Assembly (NCBI GenBank): GCA_025362915.1
Contig: JANYEU010000426.1
Coordinates: 1 to 36,085, forward strand
DNA length: 36,085 bases
Reading direction: 5' to 3'
From: Chitinophagaceae bacterium
GTDB lineage: Bacteria > Bacteroidota > Bacteroidia > Chitinophagales > Chitinophagaceae
Under the pieces are notes generated by a model. The model was not told the DNA's origin and ran no database searches. It worked only from the letters and a program-made list of their open reading frames with translations. The translations under genes were made by a program, and so were the position numbers. How positions within the stretch are numbered: position 1 is the stretch's first letter; each line of letters starts with the position of its first letter. Positions 8,744-18,681 of this stretch are shown here, piece after piece.

Positions 8744-9628
8744 TTATTTAACCCTTGTACTATCATTGACAGGCAATGAATCGACTTTCTTTTTCAAATC
8801 TTGCAGCTTCTTCAAGTCGGCAGCCTTTTTGTCTTCTTCCTTTTTCTTGTTCTTAAAAAAGCCCCTCAATAAGATATTATGTTTTGCGGCTTCCATGTTA
8901 TCGCTCAGTCCTTTTGTACCGGTTTGTAAGTTAGAAATTGTGGAATCGAGCTTATTACCCAGTGTTTCATCGCTCATCAATTTAGATAGTGTACCCTTTC
9001 CATTATTCATCTTTTGTGTAAACTTTGCAAACTCTCCAGAGCTGGTTTGTAGATTTGTGAGCGTTCCTTTTAAGCTGTTAGAAAACTCTTCATCGGTTAT
9101 CAGTTTAGATAAGGCACCCTTACCATTGTTCATTTTAAATGTAAACTGCGCCAATTGCCCCGTAATGATACCTGCATTATCTACACTGGTCTTTACACTT
9201 CTCATTATATCTTCCATTTCGAGAGCACTTCTGGAAGCCAGATAACCATTTTCCCTAATCATACTCTTTGCCTGGGTGCCCGGATATATGGTAAGTACCT
9301 TATCCCCCATCAAACCTTCAGACCCAATACTTGCAGTTGCATCTGTTTTTATAAATTTCTGTAACTCACTTTTTACAATCATATCTACCACAACACAGGT
9401 ATCGGTTATCAATTGTATGTTATCGATAGTACCAATGTTTATGCCCGCAAAGCGTACGTTATTGCCCACTTTTAGGCCACTTACACTCTTAAACTGCGCA
9501 TGCAAGGTAAACGTGGACCCGAATAGGTTTCTTGTCTTTCCTACGAAATAGATGGTGGCAACAAAAAGGAATAGTCCAATTATTACAAACATTCCCAACT
9601 TCCATTCTGACTTAGCTTCATTATTCAT
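8744..9628 (-). CDS. MlaD family (MCE domain) protein
   Basis: 'EWKLGMFVIIGLFLFVATIYFVGKTRNLFGSTFTLHAQFKSVSGLKVGNNVRFAGINIGTIDNI' is an MCE domain; C-terminal part has duplicated 'KMNNGKG[AT]LSKL' segments. Confidence 0.93.
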   Translation of the reverse strand: MNNEAKSEWKLGMFVIIGLFLFVATIYFVGKTRNLFGSTFTLHAQFKSVSGLKVGNNVRFAGINIGTIDNIQLITDTCVVVDMIVKSELQKFIKTDATASIGSEGLMGDKVLTIYPGTQAKSMIRENGYLASRSALEMEDIMRSVKTSVDNAGIITGQLAQFTFKMNNGKGALSKLITDEEFSNSLKGTLTNLQTSSGEFAKFTQKMNNGKGTLSKLMSDETLGNKLDSTISNLQTGTKGLSDNMEAAKHNILLRGFFKNKKKEEDKKAADLKKLQDLKKKVDSLPVNDSTRVK

Positions 9629-9682
9629 TTTAAATATTTTTATTTGTTTATTAATAACTTTAACTGTGTTTGTTATTGTAGC

Positions 9683-10453
9683 CTATACAAAGAAAGAATG
9701 TATCCATTCGTCCTTGCTGCTCTCTAATTCTTCATAACTTCCTTCCTTGTATATGGTGCCATCCCTCAAAATTGCCAACCTATCCGCCGTAAGTTTTGCG
9801 CAAGCCATATCGTGTGTTATTATCACCGATGTAGTCTTGTTCTTTTTTTGAATGGAAAGAATCAACTCACTTATCTCTCTTGATGTGATAGGATCCAACC
9901 CTGTGGTAGGCTCATCATACAAGATAATTTCTGGCTTTAGGATAAGGGTGCGGGCAAGACCAATCCTTTTACGCATACCACCAGATAACTCGGAGGGCAT
10001 CTTATCAATGGAAGCGAGTAATCCTACATCGTTCAAAGCCTCTTCAACAGTTTTATTAATTTCTTTGGGAGATAGTTCTTTCGAATGCCTTTTTAAAGGG
10101 AATTCCAAGTTCTCCCTTACGGTCATGGAATCGTACAATGCGGCATTCTGGAAAAGAAAACCCATCCTTAACCTTGCCTTATTTAGTTGCACCGCATCGA
10201 GTTTGGCAATGTCTTCATCAAAAACGGTTAATACGCCCTCATCGGCAACAACCAATCCTACCAAACACTTAATGGTAATAGACTTTCCTGAACCAGACTT
10301 ACCCAACAAAACGAGGTTTTCCCCCTTTTTTACATGTAGGTTCACCCCTTTAAGTACGTCATTTCCCGCTCCGAAGGATTTGTACAGCCCCTCTATATTT
10401 ATAACATTTGGGCTGCTATCTCTATTATCAATATTTGCGTTTGGCGTTATCAT
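9683..10453 (-). CDS. ABC transporter ATP-binding protein, MlaF-like
   Basis: Walker A 'LLGKSGSGKSITIKCLVGL', signature 'LSGGMRKRIGLARTL', Walker B 'IILYDEPTTGLDPIT'; clustered with MlaE- and MlaD-like genes. Confidence 0.95.
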   Translation of the reverse strand: MITPNANIDNRDSSPNVINIEGLYKSFGAGNDVLKGVNLHVKKGENLVLLGKSGSGKSITIKCLVGLVVADEGVLTVFDEDIAKLDAVQLNKARLRMGFLFQNAALYDSMTVRENLEFPLKRHSKELSPKEINKTVEEALNDVGLLASIDKMPSELSGGMRKRIGLARTLILKPEIILYDEPTTGLDPITSREISELILSIQKKNKTTSVIITHDMACAKLTADRLAILRDGTIYKEGSYEELESSKDEWIHSFFV

Positions 10454-11214
10454 GAGTTAGTAATAAGATCGGTAAATTGAACGGCAATCATGTCTATTAT
10501 AAAAATGGCAAGCGAGGCGACCACTACAGCAGAATTAGCTGCCTTACCGACGCTCTCTGTACCATTTGCAGCAGTAAAGCCCTTATAACACCCAATCATA
10601 CCTATGAAAAATCCAAAAAACAATGTCTTGATTGTTGCCGGTATGAAGTCTATATATTCCAGTGTTTCTAAAATTTGTGAGACATACCTAAAAATACTGA
10701 TGCTGCTATGGATATTCATACCCATAAATCCACCAAAAACGCCAATGGCATCGGCAAAGATCACCAATAAAGGAACCATCAACGTTGTGGCCAATACCCT
10801 TGTAACTACCAGATATTTGAAAGGGTTGATGGCGGATACCTCCATGGCATCTATCTGTTCGGTAACTTTCATAGACCCTAGTTCTGCACCAATGCCAGAA
10901 GATATTTTACCTGCACAAATGAGTGCGGTGATTATGGGTGCCACTTCTTTTATTAATGACAGGGCAACCATGCCTGGCAGCCATGCTTCTGCACCAAACT
11001 TAACCAATGTGGGCCGGGATTGAAGGGTGAGTACCAAGCCCATTATAAACCCGGTGATGGCTACCAATGGGAAAGCCTTGTATCCCAATAGATAACACTG
11101 CTTGATAAACTCTCTTATTTCGAAAGGAGATTTTATCACCTCTTTCCAGAAGCTGATGGAGAAACGGGCTACATCTCCGATAATGCTACAAATATTTTTT
11201 AAATATGCTGTCAC
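10450..11214 (-). CDS. MlaE family ABC transporter permease
   Basis: 'AFPLVAITGFIMGLVLTLQSRPTLVKFGAEAWLPGMVALSLIKEVAPIITALICAGKISSGIGAELGSMKVTEQIDAMEVSAINPFKYLVVTRVLA'. Confidence 0.96.
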   Translation of the reverse strand: MTAYLKNICSIIGDVARFSISFWKEVIKSPFEIREFIKQCYLLGYKAFPLVAITGFIMGLVLTLQSRPTLVKFGAEAWLPGMVALSLIKEVAPIITALICAGKISSGIGAELGSMKVTEQIDAMEVSAINPFKYLVVTRVLATTLMVPLLVIFADAIGVFGGFMGMNIHSSISIFRYVSQILETLEYIDFIPATIKTLFFGFFIGMIGCYKGFTAANGTESVGKAANSAVVVASLAIFIIDMIAVQFTDLITNS

Positions 11215-11298
11215 AGTTGGCGGTATTTTAAATTGAGTATTTATTCATTTTCATAAAGTTAACAATTACTTTGCCATAAAATGTCCTTTTACAAAAGC

Positions 11299-11649
11299 CT
11301 ATTGCTGAACTGCATTAATATTTTCAGTATGTGTAATCTTGATTCTAGTATTTGCAAACAATGTATTTTGTTTAAGAATATGATAGAGCTTGACTTTGGA
11401 ATAATTAGGACCAAATAAAATCAACTCTTTGCAATTGTGCAAGGCACTTTCCAGCTCTTTTAAATAGGCAGTTTGTAATGTTTGTTGCTTAAATAACCCC
11501 TTGGTTTCCATGTGCGCCATTACCAACTCATCATGATGCTTATCTAGGTTAGAATCGATGATTACTGAGGTAATTAGTTCCGATGTAAATTCAATTAGGT
11601 TTGCGAAAGAATGGTTCATCCATACGCCTATACTTCTAGTTATTATCAT
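11299..11649 (-). CDS. Small protein resembling bacterial eRF1-like 'translational machinery' proteins
   Basis: 'IGVWMNHSFANLIEFTSELITSVIIDSNLD...LKELESALHNCKELILFGPNYSKVKLYHILKQNTLFANTRIKITHTENIN' follows the 'GIWMDHSxAxLIEF...LLFGPTDAKxEL' pattern. Confidence 0.7.
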   Translation of the reverse strand: MIITRSIGVWMNHSFANLIEFTSELITSVIIDSNLDKHHDELVMAHMETKGLFKQQTLQTAYLKELESALHNCKELILFGPNYSKVKLYHILKQNTLFANTRIKITHTENINAVQQ

Positions 11650-11673
11650 TTCTGTCCTTTTTATTAAAATAAT

Positions 11674-14055
11674 TTATGCGTATACCGTTTGGCTATCAAC
11701 CAAGTGCTTAGGAAGCATTTTCAATTGTTTTCCTTTTAAATATTTCTCAATTGTTAACCTCGCCATCAAATAACTGACTGTTGATTCTGCGCCTTCATTC
11801 AAGTTTACATAATTTTCTTCCAAGCCATCATAGCAACTACCGGTGCAGGGATTGTATATAATTTGGTGAAGGTGATTTGCCCCAAGAAACCAATTAAATG
11901 CAGTTTCCATCTTTAACTTGTAATCATAGTTCTTGAATACTTCGTAAAATTTACTCAAGGCAAGAATGGTATAAGCAACATCAATTGGTTGCTCCTCTCC
12001 TATTGTTTCAAGTGTAACAGCATCGGCATGTGCCCTTTTCAACCAACCTTTATTTGATTTCACCTTGATATGGCCATCCTTAAATATTTTTGACAAAAGA
12101 AAGTCGAAGGATTTTTTGGCAATATCCTTATAAACTTGATTTCCAGAATCTAGACAAGCACATAACAAAGCCTCTGGCAAAATACTGTTTGCATAAGTTA
12201 GATAGCTTTCGAACCATTGCCATTCCGGCATCGACTCGTGTCTATACATTTGCACCAATCTCTCTGCCATATCTCTTATTATTTCTGCATTTGCTTCCGA
12301 CCAATGGAATGTATTGCTATAGTACAAGCCCTTTATAATAAAAGCCATTGCACGTGTAGAGTGAATTTTAGAAACATTTCGTAAAGCCAGAAGTAGTGTT
12401 AGTTCAGCATCCTTAACAATAAATTTTGACTCTTTAGGAATCATCTCACTTATAGATATTAAATAACCTAGAGCCCAAATGGCGCGTCCATTTGAATACT
12501 CCAGATTGGTGGTTTGATTCTGATTTATAAACTGTTTCCCTTCATTAACATAATTCAAGAAATTGCCTTCTGCCTGCAGACAATATTTAATAAATTGATA
12601 GTATTTATTAATCTCTATTAAATCCTCCTCATCTTTCGTCAATTCGTAATGAAGACAGATGACTATCATTGCCCTTGCATTATCATCCAAGGTATATCCT
12701 GACTCAATATCTGGTTGACTAATGGTAGCAAACTGAATCATACCAAAATCCGTGGTCATCCTTTTAACGTGTTTTAGATTTACTATTGGCGAATTATAAT
12801 ATAAATAGACCTGCCTTGTTCCAATCTTTTCAAACAACATGGCATGTGCAATGGCAGCATTTTCCCAAGCAGTTGATGCCATTCTATGAAGCCCATTTGA
12901 ACTTATATCCTTCCTCAACCTTTCATCTTTCAGTAAAGTGATTACAGCCTTAGAAAGCTCTTCAGGATTTTCAAAATCCACTATCACACCAGCATCTCTT
13001 GCCAATACTTCTTTTGCATGAGGAATAGGTGTTGATATTACTGGGCAACCACTACTGATGGCATAAGAAAAAGTACCACTAACTGCCTGATTCCTATCCT
13101 TGGAGGTAAATAGATAGATGTCAGTTAATTGCAAATACTCAAGTAAGTCGTGTAAAGGCAAACAGCGATTAATAAATTTCACATTCTGTTCCAGATGCAT
13201 ACTCGCGACCTTTACTTCGAGCATGTTGCGGTACTTTTCTCCTTCATGCCTTATTACTTCAGGGTGTGTTTTACCAATAATTAAAAAAAGAATTTCTGGA
13301 TATTGCTTTACAATGGCAGGCAAAGCATCAAGTGTTGTTTCAATACTTTTTCCTGAACTTAATAACCCAAAAGTTGACAATATCTTTTTATCTGAGAAAT
13401 GGTATTTCTGTTTCAAGAACGCAACATCAGAATGAGACACCAAATGAGCGCCATGTGGAATGACAGTAATTTTCTTTTTAATGATACCATAATCATTAAC
13501 CAATATTTCAGCAGAAGTATTAGTCATGACTATTATTGACTCTGCGATGGTACTCATTTGTTTTACCTGTTCCTTTAGTTCTTTAATCGGATTAGGTAAT
13601 ACCGTATGAAAAACAATAATAATTGGTTTGGCAACCAATTGTAGAAAGGTTTCGAAATCACTTTTGTTTTTATCAAAGAACCCAAACTCATGTTGAATCA
13701 TAATCAACTGAATTGCCTCATTTTCATTTATTGCTTTTGCCAATACGGCAAATGCATCTGGCAAATCTGGATTTAAGGTGTATTTTATTTCCTCCATATA
13801 ATCATGCTTCTCGCTATTAGATTCCAGAGGGCAAATACTTAGTTTAAAAGAATGACTAAACTTATTCTTTAATGCCTTTATTAAGTCTTGAGAATAGGTT
13901 GCAATTCCACACTCCCTTGGAGGATATGATGTTATAAACAGGATTTCTGGCAAAGCACTTTCCAGATTATGAGACCAACCTTCATTAATATCATTTGTAT
14001 TAAAATGACCTTTTATCGGCAAGTTATTCTCTTTTGTAATTATATGATTATTCAT
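11674..14055 (-). CDS. Family 4 glycosyltransferase fused to a C-terminal helical (six-hairpin glycosidase-like) domain
   Basis: N-terminal GT4: 'ILFITSYPPRECGIATYSQDLIKAL', 'ILSTFGLLSSGKSIETTLDALPAIVKQYPEILFLIIGKTHP', 'AVSGTFSYAISSGCPVISTPIPHAKEVLA'. C-terminal ~390 aa starts 'SGYTLDDNARAMIVICLHYE' and is alpha-helical with repeated hairpins. Confidence 0.85.
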   Translation of the reverse strand: MNNHIITKENNLPIKGHFNTNDINEGWSHNLESALPEILFITSYPPRECGIATYSQDLIKALKNKFSHSFKLSICPLESNSEKHDYMEEIKYTLNPDLPDAFAVLAKAINENEAIQLIMIQHEFGFFDKNKSDFETFLQLVAKPIIIVFHTVLPNPIKELKEQVKQMSTIAESIIVMTNTSAEILVNDYGIIKKKITVIPHGAHLVSHSDVAFLKQKYHFSDKKILSTFGLLSSGKSIETTLDALPAIVKQYPEILFLIIGKTHPEVIRHEGEKYRNMLEVKVASMHLEQNVKFINRCLPLHDLLEYLQLTDIYLFTSKDRNQAVSGTFSYAISSGCPVISTPIPHAKEVLARDAGVIVDFENPEELSKAVITLLKDERLRKDISSNGLHRMASTAWENAAIAHAMLFEKIGTRQVYLYYNSPIVNLKHVKRMTTDFGMIQFATISQPDIESGYTLDDNARAMIVICLHYELTKDEEDLIEINKYYQFIKYCLQAEGNFLNYVNEGKQFINQNQTTNLEYSNGRAIWALGYLISISEMIPKESKFIVKDAELTLLLALRNVSKIHSTRAMAFIIKGLYYSNTFHWSEANAEIIRDMAERLVQMYRHESMPEWQWFESYLTYANSILPEALLCACLDSGNQVYKDIAKKSFDFLLSKIFKDGHIKVKSNKGWLKRAHADAVTLETIGEEQPIDVAYTILALSKFYEVFKNYDYKLKMETAFNWFLGANHLHQIIYNPCTGSCYDGLEENYVNLNEGAESTVSYLMARLTIEKYLKGKQLKMLPKHLVDSQTVYA

Positions 14056-15084
14056 CGTTTTTAGTGTATAGCACCAATTCTTTTAATAACCCAGACAAGC
14101 TTAAGGAAGCACAGGCAATTTGTTCATCTGCCGCTCCATAATAGATATACAAAGTGTCATCTACCACTAATGTTCCCGTGGGAAAGCATACGTTATTAAC
14201 TTCTCCATTCAACTCCCACTCTTCTTCTGGTTTAAAGAGTGGATGTGGTAATCTTGCTAATTCTTTCAATGGATTTCCCAAGTCCAACAATGCAGCGCAG
14301 GCAAATAAACGTACCCTTTAACGGTATCGTGCACACCATGATAAATCAACAACCAACCATCCGCCGTTTCTATTGGAGGGCAACCCCCACCAATGTAACT
14401 TACTTCATGTTCATGTTTTGGAGAGAGTACTATGTTATGGTGTATATGTAGAAAATAATGCTGCCAAAATTCTGTAGTCAATTCTTTGTCATTTACACTT
14501 ACCAATTGAATATCTGGCTTAATACGATGTATAAAAACCAACTTGCCATTTATTCTCCCTGGAAAAAAGATTACGTTTTTATCCCATACAAATATTTTCT
14601 TGCCATCTCTTTCTGAAATATGTCCAAGATCATTGTAGCGTATATACTTATCATTCAGTGTTCCTTTGGCCGACGCTAGCCTTATGAATTCATCATAAGC
14701 AATTTGGGGTACAATTATTCCAATCGTATGCCAATGGATTAAATCTTCTGAAATAGCCAATACCCCCAATGCATTAACACCATCATAGCCAGTGTAAGTC
14801 AAGTAATAAATATCGTCTATTTTCGTAATTCTTGGATCTTCAGCACCATGTGTCTCATAATCACATTGAGGAAAAATGGTAGGTACATCCATCCGTTCTC
14901 CTACCATTAATGGGCTTGATAGTTGGCAATAACCTATGCTAGAGTAATTTCCTTTTGCAACAGCCCTGTAAAACATATGTAAGCTGCCACCGTCACTAAT
15001 AACCGCAGGATTCAATACTCCTTCATTCTCAAAACCCAATGCTGTTTTTTTTAAAAGAATACCTTCTTTCTTTAGCTCTATCAT
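14048..15084 (-). pseudogene. Glycoside hydrolase family 130 (beta-mannoside phosphorylase-like) protein, split by a frameshift near 14303
   Basis: ORF 14266..15084 carries 'GFENEGVLNPAVI', 'YETHGAEDPRITKIDDIYYLTYTGYD', 'YIGGGCPPIETADGWLLIYHGVHDTVKGYVY'. ORF 14048..14290 continues in another frame: 'ACAALLDLGNPLKELARLPHPLFKPEEEWELNGEVNNVCFPTG'. Confidence 0.8.
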
Positions 15085-15171
15085 AACCCGTTTGTTTACA
15101 CTTCTATTTTATTTGAACTTCGTGTATAACCAGATATGGATTCTTTCCTTTTTCCAGATACACTCTATTGT

Positions 15172-15211
15172 CAACCGAGGCAATCCTATGGCAACCGAGG
15201 CAATCCTATTG
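15172..15211. repeat. Two tandem 20-bp direct repeats
   Basis: caaccgaggcaatcctatgg | caaccgaggcaatcctattg, flanked by attgtcaa / ttgacaat. Confidence 0.85.
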
Positions 15212-15227
15212 ACAATGGAATGATAGT

Positions 15228-15255
15228 AAAAAAGGGCTGTATATTTCAACAGCCC
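15228..15255 (-). terminator. Rho-independent terminator of the OmpA-family gene
   Basis: On the minus strand: gggctgt-TGAAATAT-acagccc followed by TTTTTT, 41 bp past the stop of the 15296..16846 CDS. Confidence 0.75.
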
Positions 15256-15295
15256 CTAACCTAACAACTAAACAAACTTCTTTATTGCTATATCA

Positions 15296-16846
15296 TTAAT
15301 AGGACGTTCTTAACTCAACTCTCCTATTTTTTGCCCTACCAATGGCAGTTTTGTTATCTGCAATAGGTTTGGTTTTACCAAAACCTGTAGCTGTAAGCCT
15401 AGATTCCATGATTCCCTTACCCATCAAATACGTTTTAACTGATTCTGTACGTTTTTGTGATAATTCCATATTCTTGGCATCATCACCATTGCTATCGGTG
15501 TATCCGTCAATACTTAAATTAGCAGACTCGTATTTGTGTAATATAGATGCAAGTTCATCAAGCTGAACCAATGAAGCTACTTTAAGCTTTGCACTATTAT
15601 TTTCAAAGAATATCTTACTGCCTATCAGGGTAATCTTCTTGATGTATTCTACCGGAATTTCAGGACATCCCTTGTTTGCGAAAGTTCCTTTTACTGTTGG
15701 GCAACGGTCATCAATATCAGCTATTCCATCACCATCTGTATCTGGGCAGCCTTTAAGACTGGCAAGACCTGCCTGATCTGGGCAGCGATCCTCTTCGTTC
15801 ACAATACCATCGTTATCATTATCAAAGGCACAACCTTTAGCATCTACTTTGTAACCCTTTTTTGTTCCAGGGCAACGGTCATCAATATCTGCTACTCCAT
15901 CACCATCTGAATCTGGGCAACCCTTTAATTCTACTGAACCAGCAACAAGTGGACAACGGTCATCAATATCTGCTATGCCATCACCATCCGTATCAGGACA
16001 CCCTTTCATACTGGCAGAACCTGCTTGGTCTGGGCAACGATCATCTTTATCTGCAATACCATCACCATCTTTATCTGGACAACCATTTGTGGCAACTGTT
16101 CCAGCTACATCTGGACAAGCATCCAGATAATCAGCAACGCCATCCTTATCCCTGTCAAGTGGGCATCCACTTTTATCTACAGCGATTCCTGCGGGTGTAT
16201 TTGGACATTTATCATTTCTATCTGCTACACCATCATTGTCGGCATCTTTTTTCTTGCCTAAATTAAAAGAGAATCCAACTGTGTGAAACAAGTATGAATC
16301 ATTTATACCGCTAGCGGTATATCCATCTCTTTTATCATTATTAGAATACAAAAATGTTTCTTGTGCATTAAATGCTACTACCGGACTTAATTGTATTTTA
16401 ACACCTCCACCATAAGACGGGGCTATAAAATCCACATTTTTATTGTTAATGACAAGGTTTTTATCAAAAACCATTGCACCGCCACCTATAAATAGGTAAG
16501 GCCGAAAAAATGATTTTTGCCCCAATAAATTAAACCTTAAATTAAGGAGTGCAGAAGTGAAATCGCTAGAAAAAGAACCTTTATTTCCAATATATCCCAC
16601 CTTTCCTTTTGAGGCACTAAAGCTTAGATCGAAATGATTGCCTAAATATCTTGATACCGAAATTCCCCCTAGATAATTAGCATCACTAAAACTTAGCTTG
16701 TTGCTGTAGAAACCATTTCCAAGACCGCCATTAAATTGGGAGATTCCTCCATGCAATCCAATGTTCCATTTCATGTCTTCTGTTTGTGCATTAGTAATCG
16801 ATGTAAGCGCAAGGCATGTACATGATAAAAGTAGTAATTTTTTCAT
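15296..16846 (-). CDS. OmpA family outer membrane protein with thrombospondin type 3 (calcium-binding) repeats
   Basis: Signal peptide, beta-barrel N-terminus, multiple 'DTDGDGIADIDDRCPxxxG' repeats, C-terminal OmpA domain 'LSIDGYTDSNGDDAKNMELSQKRTESVKTYLMGKGI...GRAKNRRVEL'. Confidence 0.95.
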   Translation of the reverse strand: MKKLLLLSCTCLALTSITNAQTEDMKWNIGLHGGISQFNGGLGNGFYSNKLSFSDANYLGGISVSRYLGNHFDLSFSASKGKVGYIGNKGSFSSDFTSALLNLRFNLLGQKSFFRPYLFIGGGAMVFDKNLVINNKNVDFIAPSYGGGVKIQLSPVVAFNAQETFLYSNNDKRDGYTASGINDSYLFHTVGFSFNLGKKKDADNDGVADRNDKCPNTPAGIAVDKSGCPLDRDKDGVADYLDACPDVAGTVATNGCPDKDGDGIADKDDRCPDQAGSASMKGCPDTDGDGIADIDDRCPLVAGSVELKGCPDSDGDGVADIDDRCPGTKKGYKVDAKGCAFDNDNDGIVNEEDRCPDQAGLASLKGCPDTDGDGIADIDDRCPTVKGTFANKGCPEIPVEYIKKITLIGSKIFFENNSAKLKVASLVQLDELASILHKYESANLSIDGYTDSNGDDAKNMELSQKRTESVKTYLMGKGIMESRLTATGFGKTKPIADNKTAIGRAKNRRVELRTSY

Positions 16847-17334
16847 TGTTTTATTTTTTTGTAATTAAAGATTAAGTATGATTTTATGTATGCCAACTAA
16901 TGCTGACATCAACCATACTTATATAAGGAAATGTGTTTTAAAGTTCTATTTTTCATTACTGCTTTTTTTATTTACTTAAAGTGCAAACTGAGATCTCAAC
17001 ATTCCTTTCTGCTGGTTCCGATTGCCTTGTAGTTGTGTAGTGCTCATTAGTTGAAAGTTTATTTTGTGACTTATATTTTACATTGTAAAGGTGGTTCGCA
17101 ATGGCTATCTGATTGTTACACAATTCCTTTTATTATTTATATAATTCATAGGTTTTTGAAATAGTAATAATAAAAGAGGCGAGCCGATCGCTTGACTTTT
17201 TCTATTTTGTATCTTATAAGATTGATTACGACATCCATAAAACTTACCCATTGCACCGATTTCTTTGCTCCATTATTTTCTTCTAAGCAACAAAAAGCAT
17301 ATTTATGCCTCTATTTCTAGTATAAAACAGATTA

Positions 17335-18543
17335 ATGAGTTTTAAAGGGTTATTTCTATTTCTTTTCATTGCTATTCCTTTTGTTGGAATATTGGCACAG
17401 GTAGATACCATTGCAGCTATAAGCGAGAGGAAACAACGGGACATGGGGGATGTTTTAAATAGCCTATCAAAGAAGAAAAGGACAGATACTACCAATCATA
17501 ACAGTGATGAAAGAAAATACCATTTTTCTTTTGTTCCAGCAATAGGCTATACACTTCAAACGGGTTTTGCTGGAGTTGCCAGTGCTAATCTTGCTTACAA
17601 AACCGATAAAAATCCAGAAACAAAAGTCTCAAGTTTATCTACAAGCTTTACCTATTCACAATATAAACAGAGTATTATTCCTGTATTGATGGATATCTGG
17701 ACGAAGAATAATAAATACAACATCGTTTCTGACAATAGATTTATACAATACCCCTCGGATATTTATGGATTGGGGGGAAGAACTGATCCTACTATTGGGC
17801 ATACAATTAATTTTTCAGGACTAAAACTCCACGAAACAGTATTGAGGGCAGTAAATAAAAATTTATACTTAGGCTTAGGTATTTATTTTGATAAGTTTTG
17901 GAATATCTATGCCGTCGATTCATTGAAGAAAAGAACGGCCTTATTGTTCCGTAATGTTGTAGGCACCAAAGAAATAGCCTCTGGTCTGGCATTCAGAATG
18001 CTTTATGACAACAGGTTGAATCAGTTGAATCCTGCAAAAGGATTTTACGCTAATATTGTTTACAGGCCTAATTTTACATTAATGGGTAGTCAAACTAACT
18101 GGCAATCCCTTTTACTCGACATTCGCAAGTATGTAACTTTTCCAAAAAACTCACACAATGTCCTAGGGTTTTGGAGTATGAATTGGCTTACTACAGGAGG
18201 TACTCCCCCATATTTATTATTGCCAAGTACTGGATGGGATGATCAATATAATACAGGCCGCGGGTATATTCAAGGAAGGTTTAGAGGTGATAATATGTAT
18301 TATTTTGAGAGCGAATATAGATTCAGGATTTCTCGGGATGGATTGTTTGGCGGTGTTGCATTTATAAATGCAGAAAAATTTTCTGGGGAGATATCTAAAC
18401 AATTCAGCTCAATAGCTCCTGGCTATGGAGTGGGCGCCCGATTAAAACTAAATAAATTTTCTGGTACCAATCTTTGTGTGGATTATGGTTTTGGCGAGAA
18501 TGGCTCCAAAGGATTCTTTGTAAACCTTGGTGAGGTATTCTGA
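17335..18543 (+). CDS. BamA/TamA (Omp85)-like outer membrane beta-barrel protein
   Basis: Signal peptide, then strands typical of a D15/Omp85 barrel: 'GLAFRMLYDNRLNQLNPAKGFYANIVYRPNF', 'NTGRGYIQGRFRGDNMYYFESEYRFRISRDGLFGGVAFINAE', 'GYGVGARLKLNKFSGTNLCVDYGFGENGSKGFFVNLGEVF'. Confidence 0.8.
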   Translation: MSFKGLFLFLFIAIPFVGILAQVDTIAAISERKQRDMGDVLNSLSKKKRTDTTNHNSDERKYHFSFVPAIGYTLQTGFAGVASANLAYKTDKNPETKVSSLSTSFTYSQYKQSIIPVLMDIWTKNNKYNIVSDNRFIQYPSDIYGLGGRTDPTIGHTINFSGLKLHETVLRAVNKNLYLGLGIYFDKFWNIYAVDSLKKRTALLFRNVVGTKEIASGLAFRMLYDNRLNQLNPAKGFYANIVYRPNFTLMGSQTNWQSLLLDIRKYVTFPKNSHNVLGFWSMNWLTTGGTPPYLLLPSTGWDDQYNTGRGYIQGRFRGDNMYYFESEYRFRISRDGLFGGVAFINAEKFSGEISKQFSSIAPGYGVGARLKLNKFSGTNLCVDYGFGENGSKGFFVNLGEVF

Positions 18544-18681
18544 TATCCACTTCTTCCTTCAAATCAACCAACTACTACCCTTTCACTTATGGTTATAGAA
18601 AAAAGATAACCACCCACATACAAATACTGAACAAATACCTCATTATTGCATTACTTTTCATTAGTACAGTAAAATAATTTC

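Noticed and set aside
9852-10460. Plus-strand ORF of 202 aa opposite the MlaF-like gene
   Set aside because: Antisense to a confident ABC ATPase gene.
14048-14290. Separate 80-aa CDS
   Set aside because: It is the C-terminal part of the frameshifted GH130 gene, not an independent gene.
14290-14310. Programmed -1 ribosomal frameshift in the GH130 gene
   Set aside because: The sequence CGTTTATTTGCC does not provide a canonical X XXY YYZ slippery heptamer in the zero frame and no clear downstream structure was noted; an indel is simpler.
15660-16250. Imperfect tandem DNA repeats as a mobile repeat
   Set aside because: Explained by the thrombospondin type 3 repeats encoded in the OmpA-family protein.
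15862-16266. Plus-strand ORF rich in H/Q/L repeats opposite the OmpA gene
   Set aside because: Antisense translation of the TSP3 DNA repeats.
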